A stretch of DNA of 64,000 bases, taken from positions 62,001 through 126,000 of the forward strand of contig NZ_FMDF01000044.1 in the NCBI RefSeq assembly GCF_900091955.1, given 5' to 3'. Position 1 is the first letter of the stretch; every line of letters starts with the position of its first letter. Shown one piece after another: positions 19,260-26,591 of this stretch. The position numbers and the translations under genes were made by a program. Source of the DNA: Streptomyces sp. Ncost-T10-10d (GTDB taxonomy: Bacteria > Actinomycetota > Actinomycetes > Streptomycetales > Streptomycetaceae). Under the pieces are notes generated by a model that was given only the letters and a program-made list of their open reading frames with translations, did not search any database and had not been told where the DNA came from.

Positions 19260-20345
19260 ATGTCGCAGCAGGTGCAAGGAGTCATCGCACCGGGGAAGAA
19301 CGAGCCGGTACGGGTCGAGACGATCGTGATCCCGGACCCGGGCCCCGGCGAGGCCGTGGTGAAGATCCAGGCGTGCGGCGTCTGTCACACCGATCTCCAC
19401 TACAAGCAGGGCGGCATCAACGACGACTTCCCCTTCCTGCTCGGCCACGAGGCCTCGGGCGTGGTGGAGTCCGTCGGCGAGGGGGTCACGGACGTCGAGC
19501 CCGGCGACTTCGTCATCCTCAACTGGCGTGCCGTGTGCGGGCAGTGTCGTGCGTGCCTGCGCGGCCGCCCCTGGTACTGCTTCAACACCCACAACGCCAA
19601 GCAGAGGATGACGCTGCTCGACGGCACGGAGCTGTCGCCGGCACTCGGTATCGGCGCATTCGCCGAGAAGACCCTGGTCGCCGCCGGTCAGTGCACCAAG
19701 GTCGACCCGGAGGTCTCCCCGGCCGTCGCCGGGCTGCTCGGCTGTGGAGTGATGGCAGGCATCGGCGCCGCCATCAACACCGGGCAGGTCGGCCGCGGCG
19801 ACTCGGTCGCCGTGTTCGGCTGCGGCGGTGTCGGCGACGCGGCGGTCGCGGGCGCGCGGCTGGCCGGCGCAGCGAAGATCATCGCCGTGGACATCGACGA
19901 CCGCAAGCTGGAGACGGCGAAGACGATGGGCGCCACGCACACCGTCAACTCCCGCTCCACCGACCCGGTCGAGGCGATCCGCTCCCTGACCGACGGCAAC
20001 GGCGCGGACGTCGTCATCGAGGCGGTCGGCCGCCCGGAGACGTACAAGCAGGCCTTCTACGCCCGCGACCTCGCAGGCACCGTCGTCCTGGTCGGCGTCC
20101 CGACCCCGGAGATGCAGCTGGAACTGCCGCTCATCGACGTCTTCGGCCGCGGCGGTTCGCTCAAGTCCTCCTGGTACGGCGACTGCCTGCCCTCGCGCGA
20201 CTTCCCGATGCTCATCGACCTGCACCAGCAGGGCCGGATCGATCTCGGCGCGTTCGTCACCGAGACCATCGGACTCGGCGACATCGAGCAGGCATTCACC
20301 CGGATGCACGAAGGCGACGTGCTGCGCTCGGTGGTGGTCTTCTGA
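19260..20345 (+). CDS. mscR: S-(hydroxymethyl)mycothiol dehydrogenase
   Basis: A 361-residue zinc alcohol dehydrogenase that oxidises S-hydroxymethyl-mycothiol (the formaldehyde adduct) to S-formyl-mycothiol with NAD+. The N-terminus [60 protein letters not shown] carries catalytic zinc residues. The lobe [15 protein letters not shown] supplies the structural-zinc cysteines, and [18 protein letters not shown] binds NAD. The family-specific VVVF terminus is present. It overlaps the next gene, an MBL hydrolase, by TGATG. A GGGAGACC ribosome binding site precedes the ATG. Confidence 0.93.
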   Translation: MSQQVQGVIAPGKNEPVRVETIVIPDPGPGEAVVKIQACGVCHTDLHYKQGGINDDFPFLLGHEASGVVESVGEGVTDVEPGDFVILNWRAVCGQCRACLRGRPWYCFNTHNAKQRMTLLDGTELSPALGIGAFAEKTLVAAGQCTKVDPEVSPAVAGLLGCGVMAGIGAAINTGQVGRGDSVAVFGCGGVGDAAVAGARLAGAAKIIAVDIDDRKLETAKTMGATHTVNSRSTDPVEAIRSLTDGNGADVVIEAVGRPETYKQAFYARDLAGTVVLVGVPTPEMQLELPLIDVFGRGGSLKSSWYGDCLPSRDFPMLIDLHQQGRIDLGAFVTETIGLGDIEQAFTRMHEGDVLRSVVVF

Positions 20346-20974
20346 TGACCGCCCGCATCGACCACCTCGTCACCTCCGGCACCTTCGCCCTCGACGGCGG
20401 GGAGTGGGACGTCGACAACAACGTCTGGATCGTCGGCGACGACACCGAGGCGATCGTCATCGACGCCGCCCATGACGCCGCCGCCATCGAGGCCGCACTG
20501 AACGGCCGTACGCTGCGCGCCATCGTCTGCACGCACGCGCACAACGACCACATCGACGCGGCCCCGGCCCTCGCCGACGCCACCGGCGCACCGGTCCTGC
20601 TGCACCCCGACGACCTGCCGCTGTGGAAGCAGACCCACCCGGACCGCGCCCCGGACGGCGAACTGGCCGACGGCCAGGAGCTGGAGATCGCCGGAACGAC
20701 GCTCCAGGTCCTGAGCACCCCCGGTCATGCCCCGGGCGCCGTGTGCCTCTACGTCCCCGAGCTGTCCACCGTCTTCACGGGTGACACGCTCTTCCAGGGC
20801 GGCCCCGGTGCCACCGGTCGGTCCTTCTCCCACTTCCCGACGATCGTCGCGTCGATCAGGGACCGGCTGCTCGCCCTGCCGCCGGAGACCACCGTCCGTA
20901 CCGGGCACGGCGATTCCACGACCATCGGCGCGGAGGCTCCGCATCTGGACGAGTGGATCGCCCGCGGTCACTGA
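20345..20974 (+). CDS. MBL-fold hydrolase coupled to mscR
   Basis: A 209-residue metallo-beta-lactamase-fold hydrolase with the dinuclear-metal motif THAHNDHIDA, the downstream ligands PGHAPGAVCLY and TGDTLF, and a terminal RTGHGDSTTIG. Its ATG overlaps the mscR stop by one base (TGATG), so the two are translated together. In glyoxalase II the same fold hydrolyses thiol esters. By context this enzyme probably releases formate from S-formyl-mycothiol. That role is inferred. Confidence 0.88.
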   Translation: MTARIDHLVTSGTFALDGGEWDVDNNVWIVGDDTEAIVIDAAHDAAAIEAALNGRTLRAIVCTHAHNDHIDAAPALADATGAPVLLHPDDLPLWKQTHPDRAPDGELADGQELEIAGTTLQVLSTPGHAPGAVCLYVPELSTVFTGDTLFQGGPGATGRSFSHFPTIVASIRDRLLALPPETTVRTGHGDSTTIGAEAPHLDEWIARGH

Positions 20975-21921
20975 GAACCGCGGCTCACCGGTCCGGGCCA
21001 TGCGCAGAGCCGCAGCCCGCTCTCGAAGCGGCGCGGCCCGCCCGTGACCGGATCGGTGAACTCCAGCACCCGGGCCAGGAGTTGGAGAGGGTGCGACCAG
21101 TCGTCGGTCGCACCCTCCGGCCGGACCACCGGGTAGACCGGGTCGTGGACGAGCGGCAGCCCCAGACTGTTCATATGGACCCGTAGCTGATGGGTGCGTC
21201 CGGTGGCGGGCAGCAGCCGGTACCGGCCGAGACCTTCCCGGTGCTCCAGCAGCTCGATCCGGCTCTCGCTGTTCGGCTCGCCCGGCTCCTCGCGGGCGGC
21301 GATGACCCCGCGTTCCTTCACGATGCGGCTGCGTACGGTCCGCGGGAAGGCCAGTTCGGGGTCGTACGGTGCCACCGCCTCGTACTCCTTGAGCACCGAG
21401 CGGTCCCGGAACATCGTCTGGTACGCGCCCCGCTCCTCGGGCCGCACGACGAAGAGGACGAGGCCCGCGGTCAGCCGGTCCAGCCGGTGCGCGGGCTGCA
21501 GCTCGGGCAGGTCCAGCTCGCGGCGCAACCGGGCCACCGCGGTCTCCGTGATGTGCCGGCCGCGCGGTGTCGTCGCCAGGAAGTGCGGCTTGTCGGCGAT
21601 CACGACGTGCTCGTCGCGGTGGACGACGCCGACCGGGAACGGCACCGGCTCCTCCGGTGCGAAATCCCGGTGGAACCAGATGTACCGGCCGGCGATGTAC
21701 GGCTCGTCGGCGGACACCGGGCCCTGTACGGAGACGAACCGGCCCTCGGCGAGCATGGCGTCCACCCGCGCCGCCCCGATCGCACCCGCGAACCGCGCCA
21801 GCAGATGATCGCGTACCGTCGCCCACCGGCCGCCCGGATCCTCGGGGAGCCGCAGCCGGACCGGATCGATCCCGTCCCGCTGCGGCAACGGCGCCGACGG
21901 CGGCTTCGCGCGCCCCCTCAT
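20968..21921 (-). CDS. RluA-family pseudouridine synthase
   Basis: A 317-residue RNA-modifying enzyme with the RluA catalytic motif AHRLDRLTAGLVLFV, whose Asp attacks the uridine, preceded by VVIADKPHFLATTP. The C-terminal signature TGRTHQLRVHMNSLGLPLVHDPVYP is also present. The N-terminal ~80 residues are S4-like (VRDHLLARF....VDAMLAEGRFV). ATG 21921 overlaps an upstream reading frame by ATGA. No strong Shine-Dalgarno is visible, and the exact target uridine is unknown. The 3' end overlaps the convergent MBL gene by 7 bp. Confidence 0.87.
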   Translation of the reverse strand: MRGRAKPPSAPLPQRDGIDPVRLRLPEDPGGRWATVRDHLLARFAGAIGAARVDAMLAEGRFVSVQGPVSADEPYIAGRYIWFHRDFAPEEPVPFPVGVVHRDEHVVIADKPHFLATTPRGRHITETAVARLRRELDLPELQPAHRLDRLTAGLVLFVVRPEERGAYQTMFRDRSVLKEYEAVAPYDPELAFPRTVRSRIVKERGVIAAREEPGEPNSESRIELLEHREGLGRYRLLPATGRTHQLRVHMNSLGLPLVHDPVYPVVRPEGATDDWSHPLQLLARVLEFTDPVTGGPRRFESGLRLCAWPGPVSRGSQ

Positions 21922-22340
21922 CCGGGTGCGCCGACCGGTGCGGCGGTGAGCATGATGCGGGCTCCTCGTATCTTCGGCCGGGGTGTCCGCACAGTATCGC
22001 CCGTTCCGCCCGCCCACCGGGGCCCGGCCCCCGCCCGCACCCAGGCGTTCGGCAGCGTCACCTTCTCCGGGCCGCACCCGATGCGCTCGGCCTCGACGGC
22101 GACATAGCCGGGCAGCAGCTCGCGCGTGAGGTCGACGCCCTCGTCCGTCGGCTTGTCCAACTGATCCACCATGAAGATCACGGGCCCGGTCCGGCAGTTC
22201 GCCCGGTAGACGCCCCGCGATCCGTCGAGCCGACCGAACCCCTGGGAGCCCTTGAGAGGCAGACCGGCCTCGTGCGTGTCCCCGAAGAAGATCTCGGTCA
22301 GTGCCGGGTCCGTCACCGTGGTCATCCGCACGACGTGCAC
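21918..22340 (-). pseudogene. Hypothetical reading frame, possibly a gene remnant
   Basis: This frame follows a TAG near 22350 and reads MTTVTDPALTEIFFGDTHEAG, then QGFGRLDGSRGVYRANCRTG and LTRELLPGYVAVEAERIG, which looks like real protein rather than shadow sequence. There is no ribosome binding site at either candidate start, and the upstream half appears replaced by the GH2-like stub in another frame. It ends in an ATGA overlap with the pseudouridine synthase. I do not recognise the family. It could be the tail of a lost gene or a short intact hypothetical. Confidence 0.4.
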
Positions 22341-22349
22341 GCAGGAGCC

Positions 22350-22530
22350 CTACCGGCACGAACGAGTCGTCCTGCGTGGCGGCGCCCGGCGAGAGCCACA
22401 AGCGCCACTCCCCGTGCAACGGCATCCGCCCGGAATCCGACGCCGGATACCGGGCTTGCGGCTCCAGCCCGCCCGATCCGGGATCCATGTCCTCGTACCG
22501 GGGCAGGGCGGGCGTGTGTGTGCGGTTCAT
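22350..22530 (-). pseudogene. Truncated glycoside hydrolase family 2 (beta-galactosidase-like) N-terminus
   Basis: An ATG at 22530 with GAGGAG 5 bases ahead opens about 58 residues. The segments RYEDMDPGSGGLEPQARYPA and LHGEWRLWLSPGAATQDDSF read like the start of a GH2 beta-galactosidase (jelly-roll sugar-binding domain). After DDSFVPV the similarity stops and the frame continues as arginine-rich shadow. The rest of the usual ~1000-residue enzyme is missing. The ribosome binding site is intact, so truncation looks recent. Confidence 0.5.
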
Positions 22531-22685
22531 GGGACTCCTCGCTCTGCGGGGGCCTCCGTGCTGCTGGACGCCGGCGGGGGATGAACCGTTTCAACACGAG
22601 TTGTACCCTGCTCCGGCCCATGTGCGACCGTGCGGGCACAACGCAGAATGCCGACCAGGATCGCTCCTGATCGGCATTCTTTCTG

Positions 22686-22770
22686 TGTCCGAGGGGGGAC
22701 TTGAACCCCCACGCCCGATAAAGGGCACTAGCACCTCAAGCTAGCGCGTCTGCCATTCCGCCACCCGGAC
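22686..22770 (-). tRNA. tRNA-Leu (anticodon GAG)
   Basis: An 85-base class II tRNA. The 7-bp acceptor stem is GTCCGGG/CTCGGAC with one G-U pair. The anticodon stem CTAGC/GCTAG carries the loop TTGAGGT, giving anticodon GAG. A variable arm and the T arm GGGGG-TTCAAGT-CCCCC follow. The discriminator is A, and CCA is not encoded. It reads CUC and CUU codons. Confidence 0.95.
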
Positions 22771-22953
22771 AAGGTGTCTGTCTCGCGGGCCCGGCCCGTT
22801 CCGACGTGGAAAACAATAGCAAACATTCGGGGGTGCTCGATCACGCCAGGGGGAGTGTGAAGGGCGCATGACGAGGGGTGGGGGGCCTTGGGTGTGCGGG
22901 CCGGGCGCGGGAGGATGAGGGGGAGCACCACGGCGACAGTGGAAGGAAGCAGT

Positions 22954-24279
22954 GTGAGCGAGACCAACACGGCCCGGACCGTCTCGGGCGAGGACGAGGT
23001 CGTGGACCTCTGTCGTGAGCTGATCCGGATCGACACCAGTAACTACGGGGACCACTCGGGTCCGGGAGAGCGGGTCGCCGCCGAGTACGTCGCGGAGAAG
23101 CTCGCCGAGGTCGGGCTGGAGCCGCAGATCTTCGAGTCCCACAAGGGCCGGGCCTCGACCGTGGCGCGGATCGAGGGCGAGGACCCGTCCAAGCCCGCGC
23201 TGCTGATCCACGGGCACACCGATGTGGTTCCGGCCAATGCTCACGACTGGACGCACCACCCGTTCTCGGGCGAGGTCGCGGACGGCTGCGTGTGGGGCCG
23301 CGGCGCGGTCGACATGAAGGACATGGACGCGATGACCCTCGCGGTCGTCCGCGACCGGATGCGCAGCGGCCGCAAGCCCCCGCGGGACATCGTGCTGGCC
23401 TTCCTCGCGGACGAGGAGGCGGGCGGTACGTACGGTGCGCGGTATCTCGTGGACAAGCACCCCGACCTCTTCGAGGGTGTCACCGAGGCGATCGGCGAGG
23501 TCGGCGGCTTCTCCTTCACGGTGAACGAGAACCTGCGGCTCTACCTCGTCGAGACGGCCGAGAAGGGCATGCACTGGATGAGGCTCACCGTGGACGGCAC
23601 CGCCGGCCACGGCTCGATGACCAACAACGACAACGCGATCACCGAGCTCTGCGAGGCGGTCGGACGGCTGGGGCGGCACAAGTGGCCGGTCCGGGTGACC
23701 AAGACCGTACGGTCCTTCCTCGACGAGCTGTCCGATGCGCTCGGCACCCCGCTCGACCCGGAGGACATGGAGGCCACGCTGGCCAAGCTGGGCGGCATCG
23801 CCAAGATGATCGGCGCCACGCTCCGCAACTCCGCCGCTCCCACCATGCTCGGCGCCGGCTACAAGGTGAACGTGATTCCCGGCCAGGCCACCGCCCATGT
23901 CGACGGCCGTTTCCTGCCCGGTTTCGAGGATGAGTTCCTGGCCGACCTGGACCGGATCCTCGGCCCGCGGGTGAAGCGCGAGGACGTGCACGGGGACAAG
24001 GCGCTGGAGACCAGTTTCGACGGTTCGCTCGTGGACGCGATGCAGGTCGCCCTGAAGGCGGAGGACCCGATCGCGCGTGCCGTCCCCTACATGCTTTCCG
24101 GCGGTACCGACGCCAAGTCCTTCGACGATCTCGGTATCCGCTGCTTCGGGTTCGCACCGCTGAAGCTGCCGCCGGAGCTCGACTTCGCAGGCATGTTCCA
24201 CGGCGTGGACGAGCGTGTACCGGTGGACGGTCTGCAGTTCGGGGTGCGGGTGCTCGACCGGTTCATCGACAACTGCTGA
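22954..24279 (+). CDS. M20 family metallopeptidase
   Basis: A 441-residue di-zinc hydrolase (M20/M25/M40). Metal and catalytic motifs appear in order: LIHGHTDVVPA, GRGAVDMKDMDA (bridging Asp), FLADEEAGG (general-base Glu) and late HGVDERVPVDGL. The dimerisation domain lies between (KGMHWMRLTVDGTAGHGS). GTG 22954 is preferred because GAAGGA lies 6 bases upstream and it matches family length. The substrate, a dipeptide or acylated amino acid, is unknown. It stands downstream of a divergent tRNA-Leu gene. Confidence 0.88.
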   Translation: MSETNTARTVSGEDEVVDLCRELIRIDTSNYGDHSGPGERVAAEYVAEKLAEVGLEPQIFESHKGRASTVARIEGEDPSKPALLIHGHTDVVPANAHDWTHHPFSGEVADGCVWGRGAVDMKDMDAMTLAVVRDRMRSGRKPPRDIVLAFLADEEAGGTYGARYLVDKHPDLFEGVTEAIGEVGGFSFTVNENLRLYLVETAEKGMHWMRLTVDGTAGHGSMTNNDNAITELCEAVGRLGRHKWPVRVTKTVRSFLDELSDALGTPLDPEDMEATLAKLGGIAKMIGATLRNSAAPTMLGAGYKVNVIPGQATAHVDGRFLPGFEDEFLADLDRILGPRVKREDVHGDKALETSFDGSLVDAMQVALKAEDPIARAVPYMLSGGTDAKSFDDLGIRCFGFAPLKLPPELDFAGMFHGVDERVPVDGLQFGVRVLDRFIDNC

Positions 24280-24402
24280 TTTTCTGCCGCTTTTCCGTCG
24301 ATTCTCCGCGTCAACAATCGCCAGCGTGTGCGTATTTGACCGGAACGAGTGAAAGGAACCATACGCTCGTAGCCCAATTACCTCTTCCTCGTTACAAGTG
24401 AT

Positions 24403-24423
24403 GCGGTCCGCGGCTGGGACCGC
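24403..24423 (+). other. Stem-loop in the chpH leader
   Basis: GCGGTCC and GGACCGC enclose a 7-base loop about 20 bases before the chpH ATG and just upstream of its strong AGGAGG ribosome binding site. It may protect or modulate this highly expressed mRNA. Confidence 0.4.
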
Positions 24424-24443
24424 ATTGCCAACTAGGAGGAATA

Positions 24444-24677
24444 ATGATCAAGAAGGTCGTCGCTGCTGCGGCTGTCACCGGTGGTCTGGTGCTCGCGGGT
24501 GCGGGCATGGCCGTTGCGGACTCCGGTGCCCAGGGCGCCGCTGTCGGCAGCCCCGGTGTGGTCTCGGGCAACGTCATCCAGGCGCCCGTGCACGTGCCGG
24601 TGAACGTGTGTGGCAACACGATCTCCGTGGTCGGGCTGCTGAACCCCACCTTCGGCAACACCTGCGCCAATGCCTGA
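24444..24677 (+). CDS. chpH: Short chaplin, ChpH-like
   Basis: A 77-residue secreted amyloid-forming surface protein that coats aerial hyphae and spores. A Sec signal peptide (MIKKVVAAAAVTGGLVLAGAGMAVA) precedes one chaplin domain: GSPGVVSGNVIQAPVHVPVNVCGNTISVVGLLNPTFGNTCANA with the two conserved cysteines. AGGAGG stands 7 bases before the ATG. It is followed by a strong terminator and then a long chaplin gene, the arrangement known for chpH/chpC. Expression is expected during aerial growth. Confidence 0.95.
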   Translation: MIKKVVAAAAVTGGLVLAGAGMAVADSGAQGAAVGSPGVVSGNVIQAPVHVPVNVCGNTISVVGLLNPTFGNTCANA

Positions 24678-24713
24678 CGTTGTGCGTCAACCCGTAAGGG
24701 TTTGAATCCGGTC

Positions 24714-24746
24714 GGCCCCGGAGTGCACGCCATGCACTCCGGGGCC
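24714..24746 (+). terminator. Terminator after chpH
   Basis: A perfect 14-bp stem GGCCCCGGAGTGCA with its complement encloses a CGCCA loop between chpH and the long chaplin gene. Confidence 0.75.
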
Positions 24747-24815
24747 GCTGGGTAATCCGCCCCCGCACGGTCAGGTCCGGGGGTATTCCGGAAGGTAGAA
24801 GGCAGGAAACAACCT

Positions 24816-25565
24816 ATGCGACAGGTCACGCGTAAAGGCCTGATCACCATGGCGGCTGCGGGCGGCGTGCTCGCGCTGAGTGGCGGTTATGCCCACGCCG
24901 ACGCGGGAGCGGCCGGCGGCGCATCGAATTCCCCGGGGGTGCTTTCAGGGAATTCGGTCCAGATCCCGGTCGACGTACCGGTCAACGTATGCGGCAACTC
25001 CGTGAGTGTCGTGGGACTGCTCAACCCGGCCGCGGGAAACACCTGCGGAAACGGTTCGCAGAGCGCTGCCTCGGACCGCCACGCCTCGCGCAGTCAGGAG
25101 TCCGACGACCGGGCCCAGGCGCACCGGGCGGGGACCGGCAGGCACCGGGCCGTCACAAGCGACACCAGGAGCGGGGCAACGGCCGAGGGGGTTACGAGCG
25201 GCTCCCCCGGTGTGCTTTCGGGCAACAACATCGCGGTGCCCATCGACATCCCCGTGAACGCCTGCGGGAACAGTGTCACCATCGGCGGACTGCTCAATCC
25301 CGCCTCCGGCAACGACTGCGGAAATGTTCCCGACGTCGTCACGCCGCCGGTCGGCACTCCGGTCACCCCGGTCACTCCGGTCACCGAGAACCAGCCCCCG
25401 GCGCCCGGACCGCGAAACGTGTCGAACGCGCACGAGACACAGAACGTCGCGCAGCTCGCACACACCGGAGCGGGCGGGCTCGACCTGCTGGTCCCGGCGA
25501 GCGTGGGCCTGCTGCTGGCGGGTGCGGGCACAGTGCTGTACCGCCGCGCCCGGATGTCCGCATAG
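24816..25565 (+). CDS. chpC: Long chaplin with sortase anchor, ChpC-like
   Basis: A 249-residue wall-anchored chaplin. After a signal peptide (to about residue 30) come two chaplin domains, roughly residues 36-78 and 126-170. Each has paired cysteines (VCGNSVSVVGLLNPAAGNTC and ACGNSVTIGGLLNPASGNDC). A His/Arg/Ser-rich linker separates them. A Pro/Thr-rich spacer (PVGTPVTPVTPVTENQPP) leads to the class E sortase motif LAHTG, a hydrophobic helix and an RRAR tail. The protein should be attached to peptidoglycan and nucleate short-chaplin fibrils. The gene symbol is by context. Confidence 0.93.
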   Translation: MRQVTRKGLITMAAAGGVLALSGGYAHADAGAAGGASNSPGVLSGNSVQIPVDVPVNVCGNSVSVVGLLNPAAGNTCGNGSQSAASDRHASRSQESDDRAQAHRAGTGRHRAVTSDTRSGATAEGVTSGSPGVLSGNNIAVPIDIPVNACGNSVTIGGLLNPASGNDCGNVPDVVTPPVGTPVTPVTPVTENQPPAPGPRNVSNAHETQNVAQLAHTGAGGLDLLVPASVGLLLAGAGTVLYRRARMSA

Positions 25566-25632
25566 CGGTCCTGAGCGGCGACGCAAGCACGGTGAAGGGA
25601 GCGGGCCCCGCGACTGCGGGGCCCGCTTCGTC

Positions 25633-25821
25633 TCACCAGGTGGCCCGGAGCTGGCGGATGATCCGTCGGCGCAGCCGCACCCTGCGGCTGCCGTCACGGC
25701 GCAGCGTCAGTCGGTCCAACTCCCAGTGCCCGTACTCGGCATGGTCGGTCAGCAGGCGGGCCGTCTCCTTCCGGGACACCCCGCGTGGTACGTACACATC
25801 GACAAATTCGTATTCCGGCAT
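25633..25821 (-). CDS. DUF5703 family small protein
   Basis: A 62-residue basic protein: MPEYEFVDVYVPRGVSRKET, then ARLLTDHAEYGHWELDRLTL and a run of arginines (RRVRLRRRIIR). This matches the pattern of DUF5703, a small actinobacterial family of unknown function. It is convergent with the long chaplin and divergent from the gene at 25869. No ribosome binding site of note was seen. Confidence 0.75.
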   Translation of the reverse strand: MPEYEFVDVYVPRGVSRKETARLLTDHAEYGHWELDRLTLRRDGSRRVRLRRRIIRQLRATW

Positions 25822-25855
25822 CGCATCTATTGTGCGGGCAGAGGCCGTGTACGGA

Positions 25856-25861
25856 TAGCGT
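25856..25861 (+). promoter_or_regulatory. Putative -10 box, leaderless transcript
   Basis: TAGCGT ends 7 bases before the ATG at 25869, with no Shine-Dalgarno. Confidence 0.4.
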
Positions 25862-25868
25862 CTGCACT

Positions 25869-26528
25869 ATGTCTGATGCTGCGCAGCCCACCGCTGCCGA
25901 GGTACGCGCCGCCGCCGAAGCGATCAAAGCCGCGCTCGACCATCACCTCGAGGCGGTCGAACGCCGGACCGGGGACGATGATCCCGCTGTCTATGACGCG
26001 TTCAATGCACTGGCCGCTGCCGCCGAGTTCTACGACGAGCTGCTCTACGACCGCTACGACGAGGTCACTCCTTTCGAGATCCCGGGCGCGGAGGACTCCC
26101 TGCCGCCGTACGCCGGCCCCGAGGAGCCGAACGCGCTGAGTGTGCTGATCCGGCGCGACTACGCGGTGGTGGAGCCGCCGCGGCTGCTCGCACAGGCCCA
26201 GCGCATCGCCGACCTCGATCCGGACGACCGCGCCGGCGGGAGCGCCGCGGTGGTGGGCTCCAGCGTCCATGCCGCGCTCGGAGTGCTCTTCGGTGAGTAC
26301 GAACCGGACGAGATCGCTTCCCGGCATACGGAGTTCGGTCTGGAGGAGGGCGACTCCACGCTCTGGGTCACGGCCGCGGAGGGATTGCCCGAGGCGGGGG
26401 AGTGGCTCGGCGCACCGTTCGACGAAGCGGACCCGCAACTGGTGGTCTGCCGCTTCGACGTCAGCGCCGTCTTCGACGAGGACGAATCGGACGAGGAGCC
26501 GGTCGGCCTGGTGGTGGACAACTCCTGA
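25869..26528 (+). CDS. Acidic conserved hypothetical protein
   Basis: A 219-residue, strongly acidic soluble protein with no signal peptide or membrane helix. The N-terminal half is helical (AAEVRAAAEAIKAALDHHLEAVERR, YDAFNALAAAAEFYDELLYDRYDEVTPFEIP). The C-terminal half contains LWVTAAEGLPEAGEWLG and ends FDEDESDEEPVGLVVDNS. I do not recognise a functional domain. Its position between chaplins and the RecD2-like gene appears conserved in Streptomyces from memory. A -10 box 7 bp upstream suggests a leaderless transcript. Confidence 0.75.
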   Translation: MSDAAQPTAAEVRAAAEAIKAALDHHLEAVERRTGDDDPAVYDAFNALAAAAEFYDELLYDRYDEVTPFEIPGAEDSLPPYAGPEEPNALSVLIRRDYAVVEPPRLLAQAQRIADLDPDDRAGGSAAVVGSSVHAALGVLFGEYEPDEIASRHTEFGLEEGDSTLWVTAAEGLPEAGEWLGAPFDEADPQLVVCRFDVSAVFDEDESDEEPVGLVVDNS

Positions 26529-26533
26529 TCCGT

Positions 26534-26569
26534 CCGCCGGACGGGCCCGAAACCGGGCCCGTCCGGCGG
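26534..26569. terminator. Bidirectional terminator
   Basis: A 16-bp perfect stem (CCGCCGGACGGGCCCG) with an AAAC loop lies between convergent genes. Confidence 0.8.
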
Positions 26570-26591
26570 TGGGGGACAGGGCGCGACCCGG

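Noticed and set aside
22888..22953. Upstream extension of the M20 peptidase to 22888
   Set aside because: The additional residues are unlike the family, and a Shine-Dalgarno stands in front of the GTG at 22954.
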